Notes: generated by a model from the sequence alone, not told the origin. Shown: positions 7,821-16,891, counted from the stretch's first letter. The stretch is 32,465 nucleotides of DNA from Flavobacteriaceae bacterium UBA2765 (GCA_002352665.1 DEIV01000062.1:1-32465), one strand, 5' to 3'. Numbers and translations are program-made.

Positions 7821-9719
7821 ATGAAACCGCTAGCCTTTTGTTTAAAAATAATCCTCTTTTATGTCTTTATAGGAAGCTACATTATTGAAGCACAAGGAGA
7901 AGAAGATACAACGTTAAAAGCGTTACGAAAAATCACCATCATCGATCAAAAAGTAATGATGCCTATGCGAGATGGTATTCGTTTGGCAACGGATATTTAT
8001 CGACCTAAAGGCGAAGGGAAATACCCTATTATATTTTCAAGAACTCCTTATAATTTTAACACTTGGGTTGATGGCAAACAGACAATCAGGACAGCAAGAA
8101 GAGCCTTAGAAGCTGTTAAAAGAGGCTATGTATATATTGTTCAAAACGAAAGAGGGAGGTACTTTTCTGAAGGTGAATGGGATATTTTAGGAGTACCCTT
8201 AACTGATGGTTTTGATGCTTTTACTTGGATGAAAGACCAAGAATGGTCAAATGGTAAAATTGGTACTTTGGGTTGTTCATCAACTGCTGAATGGCAAATG
8301 GCTGTTGCAGCTTTAGATCATCCTTCACATGTCGCAATGGTACCACAAGGGTATGGTGCAGGCGTTGGAAAAGTTGGCAAGTTTAATGAGCAAGGCAACT
8401 GGTATAGAGGAGGAGTAGAGCAGATGCTGTTTTTTTCTTGGTTGTATAGTGTAGAGCATGATAAATTTAAACCAAGAATTCCGACTGGAGCGACCCAAGA
8501 AGATTTAATTCGTATCTCACGTTTTTATGACCTGTCTCCTAAAAATCCTGATGTTGATATGGCAAAAGCCTTAAATCACCTGCCTATTCAAGATATTATA
8601 AAAAATATAAATGGAAAAAAAGAAGTTTATGATAAAATGATTAGACGAACCCCTAATCATCCAGATTGGGCTAAGGGTGGTATCTATCAAGCGGATGATA
8701 ATTTTGGCGTCCCAAGTTTTTGGTTTGCGTCATGGTATGATGTTTCTATTGGACCTAATATTGCGCTATTTAATCATGTTAGAGAGCATGGTAAAGATGC
8801 CGAAGTTAGAGATAATCAATATTTGGTAATTGCACCAACCTTACATTGCGGTTATACTCGTGCAAAGGAAAATACCATTGTTGGTGAGCGCTCTGTTGGT
8901 GATGCCAGATTAAACTATGAAGAACAAATTTATGCTTGGTTTGACTTATGGCTAAAAGGCGAACAAAACGATTTTAAAAAGAACACTCCAAGAGTACAAT
9001 ATTATACAATGGGAAGTAATAAATGGCAATCTGCCGAATCATTTCCGCCTGCAGCGTCTAAAATGTTTAACTATTATTTGAATAGTGGTGGCAAGGCAAA
9101 CACTTTAAATGGAGATGGTGTTTTATCGACTAAAAAACCTAATAGTAAAGATATTCCAGACACCTTTATTTATGACCCTTTGAATCCTGTTAATTCATTT
9201 GGAGGTAATGTATGTTGCACCGGTAATGCAATAAAAGGTGGTGCCTTTGACCAAAGTGAAATGGAAAAAAGAGATGATATTTTGGTTTATACTTCTCAAC
9301 CTTTAAAGAAAGGTATCGAAGTTACCGGATTTATTGAATCTACCCTTTATGTTTCTTCCGATGCCAAGGATACTGATTTTACCATTAAAATTATTGATGT
9401 ATATCCAGATGGAAAAGCGTATAATTTAGATGAAACTATTCAAAGAGCTAGGTATAGACAAGGATATGATAAAGAGGTATTTATGAATAACAAAAATATT
9501 TATAAAATTAATTTTAGTCCTATGACAACAAGCAATTATTTTGAAAAAGGACACAGAATCCGTATAGAAATCTCAAGTAGTAATTTTCCTCGATTTGCCC
9601 GAAATTTAAATACGGGGGGTAGAAATTATGATGAAAAGGAAGGGGTGGTAGCTCAAAATAAGATACATCATTCTAGACAGTATCCTTCACATATAAAACT
9701 ACCAATTCTTCTTAAATAG
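7821..9719 (+). CDS. Exported CocE/NonD-family (S15-like) hydrolase
   Basis: The 632-residue product has a signal peptide ending near IIEAQG. It carries the X-Pro dipeptidyl-peptidase S15/CocE signature: MMPMRDGIRLATDIYRP, the nucleophile segment GTLGCSSTAEWQ with Ser153 likely catalytic, Asp307 in ASWYDVS and His342 in APTLHCGY. A C-terminal jelly-roll region (about 430-620, including FIESTLYVSSDAKDTDFTIK and HRIRIEISSSNFPRF) matches the PepX_C domain. The family includes Xaa-Pro dipeptidases, cocaine esterase and alpha-amino-acid ester hydrolases, so the substrate may be a peptide, amide or ester. The MFS gene starts 19 bases after its stop codon, pointing to an operon. A near-consensus TATTTTTA lies at 7791-7798. 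Confidence 0.9.
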   Translation: MKPLAFCLKIILFYVFIGSYIIEAQGEEDTTLKALRKITIIDQKVMMPMRDGIRLATDIYRPKGEGKYPIIFSRTPYNFNTWVDGKQTIRTARRALEAVKRGYVYIVQNERGRYFSEGEWDILGVPLTDGFDAFTWMKDQEWSNGKIGTLGCSSTAEWQMAVAALDHPSHVAMVPQGYGAGVGKVGKFNEQGNWYRGGVEQMLFFSWLYSVEHDKFKPRIPTGATQEDLIRISRFYDLSPKNPDVDMAKALNHLPIQDIIKNINGKKEVYDKMIRRTPNHPDWAKGGIYQADDNFGVPSFWFASWYDVSIGPNIALFNHVREHGKDAEVRDNQYLVIAPTLHCGYTRAKENTIVGERSVGDARLNYEEQIYAWFDLWLKGEQNDFKKNTPRVQYYTMGSNKWQSAESFPPAASKMFNYYLNSGGKANTLNGDGVLSTKKPNSKDIPDTFIYDPLNPVNSFGGNVCCTGNAIKGGAFDQSEMEKRDDILVYTSQPLKKGIEVTGFIESTLYVSSDAKDTDFTIKIIDVYPDGKAYNLDETIQRARYRQGYDKEVFMNNKNIYKINFSPMTTSNYFEKGHRIRIEISSSNFPRFARNLNTGGRNYDEKEGVVAQNKIHHSRQYPSHIKLPILLK

Positions 9720-9738
9720 GACATTTTGTGACTAAAAT

Positions 9739-11007
9739 ATGCAGAAAAACGATCCGTACGCAGCACTAAGATTTAAAGAATTCAATATTTTTTTATTGAT
9801 GCGTTTTGCAATGGTTTTTGCATGGTCAATGCAATTTGTGGTGATAGAGTGGGAGGTATATAGTCTAACCAAAGATCCATTATCATTAGGTATTATTGGT
9901 CTAATGGAAGTTATTCCTGCTGTTTCATTAGCTTTATTTGCCGGACATATAGTCGATCAAAAAGAAAAGAAAGGATTACTGATTAAATGTATTCTGGGAT
10001 TTTCTGTAATTAGTCTGGGTTTATTCTTTGTGACTTGGCCAGTAATGGTGGCCGAATGGTCAACTAAAGTAGTATTATATGCTATTTATTTTTTAGTGTT
10101 TTTGGGTGGTATTGTTCGTGCATTTCTTGGCCCTACCATATTTTCTTTATTATCATTACTGGTGCCAAAAAAATTATACCCTAATGCAGCTACTTGGAGT
10201 AGTTCTGTTTGGCAAATGGGTGCAGTTTTAGGTCCGGCATTGGCGGGGTTTTCTATTAACTGGATTGGTGTACATTGGTCTATGTGCCTTATTTTTGTAT
10301 TTTCATTGATTGCATTAATTAGCCTTTTTCAAATCCCTAAAAAACCAATATTAAACCCTAAAATTGGAGAAAATGTTTTTTCTAGCTTAAAAGAAGGAAT
10401 AAAATTCGTTTATAATTCTAAAATTATTTTAGGTGCAATAACATTAGATATGTTTGCCGTTTTATTTGGTGGTGCTGTGGCTTTATTACCTATTTATGCC
10501 CAAGACATTTTAAAAGTAGGACCAGATGGTTTTGGTATTTTAAGAGCCGCTCCAGCTGTAGGAGCTTTAATTATCATGTTTACTTCAGCCCATTTCCCAT
10601 TGACCAAAAATGCAGGAATGAAATTATTGACTGCTATTTTTGGATTTGGTATTTGTATTATTGTATTCGGACTGTCTTCTTGGTTTTGGATATCTGTAGT
10701 AGCATTATTTTTAAGTGGTGTAACGGATGGAATTTCCATGATAATTCGCCAAACAATTTTACAACTTAAAACACCAGATCATATGAGGGGTAGAGTGGCA
10801 TCGGTAAATTCTATGTTTGTAGGTTCTTCAAATGAATTGGGAGCTTTTGAAAGTGGACTTACTGCAAAACTAATGGGTACTGTTAGAGCCGTTGTTTTTG
10901 GTGGTTCAATGACTATTTTTACCGTGATAATGACTGGAATGTTTTTACCAAAATTTAGAAAACTAGATCTACGGAAGGATATTGCAGAACATGAGAATGA
11001 AGCATAA
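9739..11007 (+). CDS. MFS transporter, EntS/MFS_3-like
   Basis: The 422-residue protein has about 12 hydrophobic segments. The loop between helices 2 and 3 reads GHIVDQKEKKGLL, and a second family loop, TPDHMRGRVASVNSMFVG, lies near residue 350. Both match the MFS_3 group (enterobactin-exporter-like). Such proteins use the proton gradient to export small molecules at the inner membrane. The gene begins 19 bases downstream of the CocE-like hydrolase and probably shares its transcript. That suggests transport of a substrate or product of the hydrolase, or of a related toxic ester; this link is inference. The cargo cannot be predicted from sequence. Confidence 0.88.
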   Translation: MQKNDPYAALRFKEFNIFLLMRFAMVFAWSMQFVVIEWEVYSLTKDPLSLGIIGLMEVIPAVSLALFAGHIVDQKEKKGLLIKCILGFSVISLGLFFVTWPVMVAEWSTKVVLYAIYFLVFLGGIVRAFLGPTIFSLLSLLVPKKLYPNAATWSSSVWQMGAVLGPALAGFSINWIGVHWSMCLIFVFSLIALISLFQIPKKPILNPKIGENVFSSLKEGIKFVYNSKIILGAITLDMFAVLFGGAVALLPIYAQDILKVGPDGFGILRAAPAVGALIIMFTSAHFPLTKNAGMKLLTAIFGFGICIIVFGLSSWFWISVVALFLSGVTDGISMIIRQTILQLKTPDHMRGRVASVNSMFVGSSNELGAFESGLTAKLMGTVRAVVFGGSMTIFTVIMTGMFLPKFRKLDLRKDIAEHENEA

Positions 11008-11011
11008 AACT

Positions 11012-11043
11012 TTGCTAATATCAATATTTTAACATTATATTTA
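11012..11043 (+). promoter_or_regulatory. Likely promoter for lpxD
   Basis: TTG (11012-11014) is followed after 21 bases by TATATTTA (11036-11043), one mismatch from TAnnTTTG. The lpxD ATG lies 37 bases downstream, so the gene appears to have its own transcript rather than read-through from the MFS gene. Confidence 0.4.
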
Positions 11044-11080
11044 GCGATAATTCAAATATAATCAATCCTAACTTTACCAT

Positions 11081-12073
11081 ATGAAACCATTAACCATTAA
11101 CGAAATTAATGATATAATTAAAGGAGAGCTTGTCGGTAGTACCTCTGCATTGATTGTAGGTCCTGAGCATTTAGAAAAGGCCAATCAAAATCATATTACC
11201 TTTATTGGTAGTTCAAAATATATTCGGTTGTGGGACACATCTAAAGCATCAGCTGCAATTGTCAATGAAAATTTTGAAATAGAACCAGGTGATAATCGTG
11301 CATTAATTAAAGTAAAGAATGCAGATTTGGCCATGGCAAAATTATTAGAACTTTTTAATCCACCTCCACCGGAATTCGAACATGACATTCACCCAACAGC
11401 AATTGTTCATCCTACTGCGGTGCTAGGATCAGGTTGTAAAATTGGTGCAGGTTGCTATTTGGGTAAAAATGTAGCTTTGGCAAATGATGTTATTTTGTAT
11501 CCTAATGTTACCATAATGGATGATACGAAAATTGGTGAGCATACCGTAATTTGGTCAGGTACTGTAATTAGAGAGCGTACAGAAATTGGAAGTCATTGTA
11601 TTTTTCATATCAATGTTAGTATTGGAGCTGATGGTTTTGGATATAGGCCGAGTGATGATGGTAGAGGCTTGGTTAAAATACCTCAAATAGGCAATGTTAT
11701 TATTGGTAATGCTGTAGAAATAGGTGCAAATAGTTGTGTTGATCGAGGTAAATTTAGTGCTACTGTTATTGGAGATGGTTGTAAAATTGATAATCTTGTG
11801 CAAATCGCTCATAATGCTGTAATGGGTCGTTCCTGTATTATGGCGGGTCATAGTGGTTTAGCAGGTTCTGTTACCTTAGGTGATGGGGTAATCATTGGTG
11901 GTAGTGCTTCTATTAAAGACCATATAACATTACATTCCGGCGTTACGGTTGGTGCGGGTTCTGGTGTAATAAGTGATGTGGCGGCAGGAAAAACGGTTTT
12001 AGGATATCCTGCTTGTGATGCTAGAGATATGTTAAAGCAGTGGGTTGCTTTACGAAAATTAGCAAAAAAATAA
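11081..12073 (+). CDS. lpxD: UDP-3-O-acylglucosamine N-acyltransferase LpxD
   Basis: The 330-residue protein has an N-terminal LpxD uridine-binding-type domain (about 1-100, including HITFIGSSKY). A long left-handed parallel beta-helix of hexapeptide repeats follows (about 105-300). The active-site segment IDNLVQIAHNAVMG places the catalytic His at residue 244, equivalent to His239 of E. coli LpxD. The enzyme adds the second 3-hydroxyacyl chain to UDP-glucosamine in lipid A biosynthesis. The gene is alone here, away from lpxA, lpxC or fabZ. Bacteroidota often carry a second LpxD-like paralogue, so this may not be the housekeeping copy; acyl specificity is unknown. Confidence 0.92.
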   Translation: MKPLTINEINDIIKGELVGSTSALIVGPEHLEKANQNHITFIGSSKYIRLWDTSKASAAIVNENFEIEPGDNRALIKVKNADLAMAKLLELFNPPPPEFEHDIHPTAIVHPTAVLGSGCKIGAGCYLGKNVALANDVILYPNVTIMDDTKIGEHTVIWSGTVIRERTEIGSHCIFHINVSIGADGFGYRPSDDGRGLVKIPQIGNVIIGNAVEIGANSCVDRGKFSATVIGDGCKIDNLVQIAHNAVMGRSCIMAGHSGLAGSVTLGDGVIIGGSASIKDHITLHSGVTVGAGSGVISDVAAGKTVLGYPACDARDMLKQWVALRKLAKK

Positions 12074-12148
12074 AGCAAATTAGTTTTACTATTTGTCGAT
12101 TTTTATTCTCAAAATATAACTTTACAGGATAAATTGCGTTATTTATTT

Positions 12149-12156
12149 TATATTTG
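12149..12156 (+). promoter_or_regulatory. -7 element with long leader before the cold-shock gene
   Basis: TATATTTG matches TAnnTTTG exactly. The start codon lies 97 bases downstream, giving an unusually long leader for this window; long leaders are common in cold-shock genes. No TTG was found at the usual spacing. Confidence 0.5.
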
Positions 12157-12253
12157 CAACAAATCAAGAATATTAATTTGATTTATTCATAGTGAGAATA
12201 GTTTATCCTTAATCTAGTTTATTAACATATAAAATACCCAATTATAATTACGA

Positions 12254-12691
12254 ATGGCAAGAGCACAAGAAACATTTGGCAAAAAAGAAAGAGAGAAAAA
12301 ACGTTTAAAAAAGCGTGAGGACAAGAAAAAAAGAAAAGAAGCACGTAAATCAGAAGAGAAAAATGATGAGTTTATTTATGTGGATGAATTTGGTCAATTG
12401 ACAGACACACCACCAGACCCTGCTAGAAAAATTAAAGTTGATGCAGAAAGTATTGTTGTGGGTGTTCCAAAAAAGGAAGAACAAGAAGAAGAAGATCCAA
12501 TTAGAAATGGTAAAGTGTCATTTTATGATGATAAAAAGGGATTTGGATTTATATTGGATTTAGAAAATCAAGAAAAATATTTTGTGCATGTTAGTGGTTT
12601 GTTAGATGATATTTCTGAAAATGATAAAGTTTCTTTTGAATTGGAGAGAGGTCAAAAGGGAATGAATGCCGTTCGCGTAAAGAAACAATAG
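12254..12691 (+). CDS. Cold-shock-domain protein with basic N-terminal tail
   Basis: The 145-residue protein has two parts. Residues 1-40 are dominated by Lys, Arg and Glu (EREKKRLKKREDKKKRKEAR) and are probably a disordered or helical RNA-binding tail. Residues ~83-145 form a cold-shock domain beginning GKVSFYDDKKGFGFI, with the RNP1-type motif KGFGFI, the RNP2-type motif YFVHVS and a final strand NAVRVKK. Cold-shock domains bind single-stranded RNA and DNA and melt secondary structure. Stand-alone Csp proteins are ~70 residues, so this one carries an added tail and acidic linker. A long 5' leader and the nearby DEAD-box helicase suggest a role in RNA remodelling, possibly at low temperature. 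Confidence 0.88.
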   Translation: MARAQETFGKKEREKKRLKKREDKKKRKEARKSEEKNDEFIYVDEFGQLTDTPPDPARKIKVDAESIVVGVPKKEEQEEEDPIRNGKVSFYDDKKGFGFILDLENQEKYFVHVSGLLDDISENDKVSFELERGQKGMNAVRVKKQ

Positions 12692-12732
12692 AATTGATAT
12701 TTAGCCTGTATGATTTAGGTTAATCTTAAAAT

Positions 12733-12769
12733 AAAAAAAATGCTTGGTAATTTTACCAAGCATTTTTTT
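12733..12769. terminator. Bidirectional terminator
   Basis: TGCTTGGTAA (12741-12750) pairs with TTACCAAGCA (12753-12762). The stem is flanked by an A run on the left (12733-12740) and a T run on the right (12763-12769), so it can stop transcription from both sides. It lies between the convergent cold-shock and OmpA genes. Confidence 0.8.
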
Positions 12770-12790
12770 ATGAATTAAAGTTTGTACAAA

Positions 12791-13627
12791 CTATTCTTTA
12801 TCTGCCATTAAAGCAAAGAACTTGTCAATATTTGGCATAATAACAATTCTAGTTCTTCTGTTTTTAGCTCTATTTTCTTTAGAATCATTCGCAACTAACG
12901 GTTGAAAACTACTCCTTCCTGATGCAATTAACCTTTCTGGTGCAACTTTGAATTTATCTTGTAATCTTCTTACAATTGATGTAGAACGCATTACACTTAA
13001 GTCCCAGTTATCTTTTATAGCACCTGTATTGATTGTTCTTGAATCAGTATGACCTTCTACCATTAAATCTAAACTAGCCTCAGAAGCAAGAAGATCAGCT
13101 ATCTTTTGAAGAATTCCATCTGCTTTGTTATTCATTCTATAGCTTGCTGTTCTAAATAATAAATTATCAGCAATAGTAATCATTACAACAGTTTCGTTAA
13201 TGTTAATATCAACTTCACCATTACTATCTTCATTCAATTCACTACCTGCTAAAGTTTTCTTTAAATTATAAGAAACGGCTAAGTTCATAGAATCTTTTAA
13301 AGTTTTAGCACCACTAACAGCAGCAGGGTCCATTTTAGATATAGTCTTTCTCATTTGGTTTTGAGCCTCACTAGAAATTACAGTTCCATCAGAAGTAGTC
13401 AATTTAGCACCACTTTCTTCTTTAAGTGCATTGATCTTAGCATTGTAAGCTTCAACTTTAGCTTCAATAGCAGCAAACTTAGCTTGTAATTCATCTTTTT
13501 CAATTGCCGTTTTGTGCAATTGGCCTTTAATCTGATCTCTGTCTTGTTCTAAGGCAACATATTTCTTTTTAGAAACACATGAAGCCAACAAAACAGCCGT
13601 CAATAAAAATACTGATAATTTTTTCAT
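12791..13627 (-). CDS. OmpA-family outer-membrane lipoprotein
   Basis: The 278-residue product starts with a lipoprotein signal (MKKLSVFLLTAVLLASC), Cys17 being the lipidated residue. A heptad-rich coiled coil follows (about 22-70, EQDRDQIKGQLHKTAIEK region). The C-terminal OmpA domain (about 150-268) contains the peptidoglycan-binding signature VEGHTDSR, then NWDLSVMRSTSIVRRL and NRAKNRRTRIVI. Such proteins tether the outer membrane to the cell wall. The arrangement of lipobox, coiled coil and OmpA domain with no beta-barrel is common in Bacteroidota. It has a well-matched promoter and shares a bidirectional terminator with the cold-shock gene. Confidence 0.92.
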   Translation of the reverse strand: MKKLSVFLLTAVLLASCVSKKKYVALEQDRDQIKGQLHKTAIEKDELQAKFAAIEAKVEAYNAKINALKEESGAKLTTSDGTVISSEAQNQMRKTISKMDPAAVSGAKTLKDSMNLAVSYNLKKTLAGSELNEDSNGEVDININETVVMITIADNLLFRTASYRMNNKADGILQKIADLLASEASLDLMVEGHTDSRTINTGAIKDNWDLSVMRSTSIVRRLQDKFKVAPERLIASGRSSFQPLVANDSKENRAKNRRTRIVIMPNIDKFFALMADKE

Positions 13628-13677
13628 AATTTAATGTTTTTAATAATTTAGAGTTTTAATAAAATTTTTTGTTGCTG

Positions 13678-13707
13678 CAAATTTATAATAATCTATTAAC
13701 TATGCAA
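13678..13707 (-). promoter_or_regulatory. Promoter for the OmpA-family lipoprotein
   Basis: On the minus strand, TTG (13707-13705) is followed after 19 bases by TAAATTTG (13685-13678). This is a full match to TTG-N(17-23)-TAnnTTTG. The start codon is about 50 bases downstream. Confidence 0.65.
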
Positions 13708-13811
13708 TATTATTTTTTTTGATTTATTAAATTATATTAACAGTTTTGTTGAACATAATTCAAGATTAGTGAGATTATAGGAGTTAAAATTGTAGATAGT
13801 TTTTTATATAC

Positions 13812-13843
13812 TTGGTGTAATACCGGTTAAAATCCTATTTTTG
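13812..13843 (+). promoter_or_regulatory. Promoter for the DEAD-box helicase
   Basis: TTG (13812-13814) and TATTTTTG (13836-13843) are 21 bases apart and match the Bacteroidota consensus exactly. The final TTG of the -7 element is in frame with the helicase and could be mistaken for a start codon; this site therefore favours the ATG at 13859. Confidence 0.65.
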
Positions 13844-13858
13844 CAACAAATCTTAATA

Positions 13859-15211
13859 ATGGACTCATTTACGGACTTTACTATTTCAAAGCAATTACAA
13901 TATGCCATAGAGGATCTGGGTTTTGAAAAACCTACACCTATACAAGCTCAGGCGTTTTCAGTAATTTTATCAGGAAAGGATATGGTAGGTATAGCACAAA
14001 CAGGTACAGGTAAAACGTTTGCCTATATGTTACCTATACTGCAGGAATTAAAATTTTCTAAACAATTGGCTCCAAGAATATTAATATTGGTGCCTACACG
14101 TGAATTGGTTCTACAAGTAACACAAGAAATTGAAAAGCTTGGTAAATATTTAACAATTCGTGTTGTTGGAGTTTTTGGAGGTGTAAATATAAATACACAA
14201 AGACAAGCAGTGGCTCAAGGTGCTGACATAGTAGTGGCAACTCCCGGACGTTTATATGACCTGGTTTTAAGTAGAGCTTTAAATTTAAAATCCATAAAAA
14301 AATTAGTTATAGATGAAGTAGATGTTATGTTAGATCTAGGCTTTAGATTTCAATTGACAAATATTTTTGAATTGATGCCTAATCGTCGTCAGAATATTAT
14401 GTTTTCAGCTACTATGACTGATGAAGTAGCAGCTTTGATTCAAGATTTCTTTATTGCTCCTCAAACAGTGTCCGTTGCCCTAAGCGGTACGCCTTTAGAT
14501 AATATTTCTCAGTATTGTTACGCGGTTCCAAACTTTTATTCAAAAATTAATTTATTAGTACACTTACTTAACGATAATACGCTGTATAATAAGGTTTTAG
14601 TGTTCGTGTCTAATAAAAAAAGTGCTGATAAGTTATTTGAAGTTTTAAATGAAATATTCAATGATCAGATTGCGGTAATTCACTCCAATAAAACACAAAA
14701 TTATAGAATCCGATCTATCGAAAAATTTAATAATGATAAAATCAGAATATTAGTTACTACTGATATTATGTCTCGGGGACTACATATAGATGAAATATCT
14801 CACGTTGTTAATGTTGATACTCCTTCTTTTCCTGAAAATTACATGCATCGCATAGGTAGAACAGGTAGAGCTGAGCTCGAGGGAACTTCAGTTTTAATGT
14901 ATACAGAAAAAGAAAAAGCCGCTAAAGAAGCCATAGAAACACTTATGGGAATGGATATTAATTTATTAACATGGCCATCTGAAGTAGCACTGTCAGATAC
15001 ATTAACTTTTGAAGAACAGCCTTTAGAAGCAGAAAATAAAACTAGTCAAAAAAAACGAGATGAGTCAGCAGGTTCAGGTTTTCATGAAAAGAAAGATAAG
15101 AATAAAAAAGTGAATCTAGGGGGATCATATCAGTATACCATCGCCAAAAAATATAAAAAACCAAAAACCAGAGGAGATAAAAATTATAACAATCGTAATA
15201 AGAAAAAATAA
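13859..15211 (+). CDS. DEAD-box RNA helicase, motif II DEVD
   Basis: From the ATG at 13859 the product is 450 residues. A longer reading from the TTG at 13841 would start inside the promoter. It has all superfamily 2 motifs: the Q motif (GFEKPTPIQAQAF), Walker A as AQTGTGKT at 46-53, PTREL, TPGR, motif II as D152-E-V-D155 rather than DEAD, SAT at 183-185, and motif VI HRIGRTGR from 330. The C-terminal 70 residues are rich in Lys, Asn and Gly, the usual RNA-binding tail. It resembles RhlE-like helicases that unwind short RNA duplexes in ribosome assembly or RNA decay. The Val in motif II leaves the catalytic Asp and Glu intact. Confidence 0.92.
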   Translation: MDSFTDFTISKQLQYAIEDLGFEKPTPIQAQAFSVILSGKDMVGIAQTGTGKTFAYMLPILQELKFSKQLAPRILILVPTRELVLQVTQEIEKLGKYLTIRVVGVFGGVNINTQRQAVAQGADIVVATPGRLYDLVLSRALNLKSIKKLVIDEVDVMLDLGFRFQLTNIFELMPNRRQNIMFSATMTDEVAALIQDFFIAPQTVSVALSGTPLDNISQYCYAVPNFYSKINLLVHLLNDNTLYNKVLVFVSNKKSADKLFEVLNEIFNDQIAVIHSNKTQNYRIRSIEKFNNDKIRILVTTDIMSRGLHIDEISHVVNVDTPSFPENYMHRIGRTGRAELEGTSVLMYTEKEKAAKEAIETLMGMDINLLTWPSEVALSDTLTFEEQPLEAENKTSQKKRDESAGSGFHEKKDKNKKVNLGGSYQYTIAKKYKKPKTRGDKNYNNRNKKK

Positions 15212-15307
15212 AGACACGAGAAACCTAATTTATCCTACATTTTGTGCCCAAAAACAAAATATTTAAATTATTTTTTATAATTAGCCTATAAAATCATACA
15301 AAGGTTT

Positions 15308-15315
15308 TAATTTTG
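15308..15315 (+). promoter_or_regulatory. -7 element for the second helicase
   Basis: TAATTTTG matches TAnnTTTG exactly and lies 22 bases before the ATG at 15338. No TTG at standard spacing was seen. Confidence 0.5.
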
Positions 15316-15337
15316 CATTTAATACCCAAATGAAAAT

Positions 15338-16891
15338 ATGGCTGAATTAGCAATAGAATTACAAGATAAAAAAACAGATAAAGAACTATATAGTTATCAA
15401 AAAGGAGCTATCAATCAAATTTTTGAAAAATTTGAAACTGCACCTGATGATTATCACTTGTTATATCAATTACCAACTGGTGGGGGTAAAACTGTTATTT
15501 TTTCTGAAATTGTTAGACAATACTTAAAACATCATAATAAAAAAGTATTGGTAATGACACATCGTATTGAGTTGTGTAACCAAACTTCTAATATGCTTAC
15601 TAGTTTTGGAGTGGTGAGTAAAGTTGTAAGTAGTACTGCCAATTTAGATGATCAAGAGCGTTATAGTTGTTTTGTAGCTATGGTTGAAACACTAAACAAT
15701 CGTCTAAATGACAATAAACTCGATATTTCTGATATTGGGCTGGTTATTATTGATGAAGCACATTATAATTCATTTACAAAACTTTTTAAATTTTTTGAAA
15801 AATCATTTATTTTAGGGGTCACTGCAACACCGTTAAGTTCTAGTAAAGAATTACCAATGAATGATAATTATGATGAGTTAATTGTTGGTGAAACTATAGA
15901 ATCTTTGATTGAAAATGAATTTTTAGCACGTGCTGATATTTTTCAATATGACATGGGCTTGACATCGCTAGAAGTTGGTTCTAATGGTGATTATACTGTA
16001 AAGTCGTCAGAAGATTTGTATACCAGTAACTCTATGTTGGATACTTTACTCAACGCTTATCAAAAGCATGCTGCCGAAAAAAAAACCTTAATATTTAACA
16101 ATGGTATAAACACTTCAATTCAAGTGTATTATACATTTAGAGCGGCCGGATTACCAATAGCACATTTAGATAATACGGCAACAAAAAAGCAGCGTAAGGA
16201 TATTCTAAAATGGTTTAGAGAAACCCCTAATGCCATATTGACTTCCGTAAGTATCTTGACCACAGGTTTTGACGAACCTACTATAGATTCAATTATTCTA
16301 AATAGGGCCACAAAATCATTGACATTATATTATCAAATGATTGGGCGAGGTTCTAGGTTTCTGAATAATAAATCTACTTTTACTGTAATTGATTTAGGAA
16401 ATAATTGCTATAGATTTGGCCCTTGGGGAGCAGATTTAGACTGGCAAACTATATTCAAATATCCTGAATATTATGTGGATAAATTGATGAGTGATGAAGA
16501 ATTGGAAGATAATTTTAGACATGAATTACCTGATGAGATTAGAAAAGAGTTTGCTAAATCTGAAGAAGTATATTTTGATATTAAAGCTACCTATATTCAA
16601 GCAACTGGTAAGGGTGAATCATCTAAAGTTGTCTTAGAACGTTCTATTATTCAGCATGCTAAAATATGTATTGAAAATAGTGAGGACGTCTTTGATGCAC
16701 TTACGTTAGCTAAATTATTAAACGGTGATATAGAGCATAGAATACAAAGTTATGCCAAATGCATTAGTAAAAGTACTAACAACTTTCTAATATGGTTATT
16801 AGATGATTATAAGAAAAAACTAAATACATATCTCCGTCAAAATTTCAATACTGTTTTTGAAGAATTACATGGTCACCCTCCAGTAGATTAA
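15338..16891 (+). CDS. DEAH-type superfamily 2 helicase (ResIII/SSL2-like)
   Basis: The 517-residue protein starts with a YQKGAINQIFEKF segment, the Q-like entry of ResIII/SSL2 helicases. Walker A follows as LPTGGGKT at 45-52, then a VMTHRIELCNQ segment (motif Ia), DEAH at 139-142, GVTATP (motif III) and a helicase C domain with motif VI as QMIGRGSRF from residue 333. Residues ~400-517 have no recognisable nuclease or methylase motif. No restriction or modification subunit lies nearby, so it is more likely a stand-alone DNA or RNA translocase than part of a restriction system. It follows the DEAD-box gene by 126 bases, with its own -7 element. Confidence 0.88.
   Translation: MAELAIELQDKKTDKELYSYQKGAINQIFEKFETAPDDYHLLYQLPTGGGKTVIFSEIVRQYLKHHNKKVLVMTHRIELCNQTSNMLTSFGVVSKVVSSTANLDDQERYSCFVAMVETLNNRLNDNKLDISDIGLVIIDEAHYNSFTKLFKFFEKSFILGVTATPLSSSKELPMNDNYDELIVGETIESLIENEFLARADIFQYDMGLTSLEVGSNGDYTVKSSEDLYTSNSMLDTLLNAYQKHAAEKKTLIFNNGINTSIQVYYTFRAAGLPIAHLDNTATKKQRKDILKWFRETPNAILTSVSILTTGFDEPTIDSIILNRATKSLTLYYQMIGRGSRFLNNKSTFTVIDLGNNCYRFGPWGADLDWQTIFKYPEYYVDKLMSDEELEDNFRHELPDEIRKEFAKSEEVYFDIKATYIQATGKGESSKVVLERSIIQHAKICIENSEDVFDALTLAKLLNGDIEHRIQSYAKCISKSTNNFLIWLLDDYKKKLNTYLRQNFNTVFEELHGHPPVD

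Noticed and set aside
10494..11024. Two minus-strand open frames opposite the MFS gene
   Set aside because: They mirror a clear 12-helix transporter gene, and their composition reflects the antisense of membrane segments.
11191..12078. Minus-strand open frames opposite lpxD
   Set aside because: They are products of hexapeptide-repeat codon patterns in lpxD, with no independent support.
13841..13858. TTG start giving six extra residues on the DEAD-box helicase
   Set aside because: The TTG overlaps the end of an exact TATTTTTG promoter element, so it would not be within the transcript; ATG at 13859 fits better.
15338..16891. Restriction or anti-phage system around the DEAH helicase
   Set aside because: No methylase, nuclease or specificity gene lies nearby, and the flanking genes are ordinary housekeeping or transport genes.
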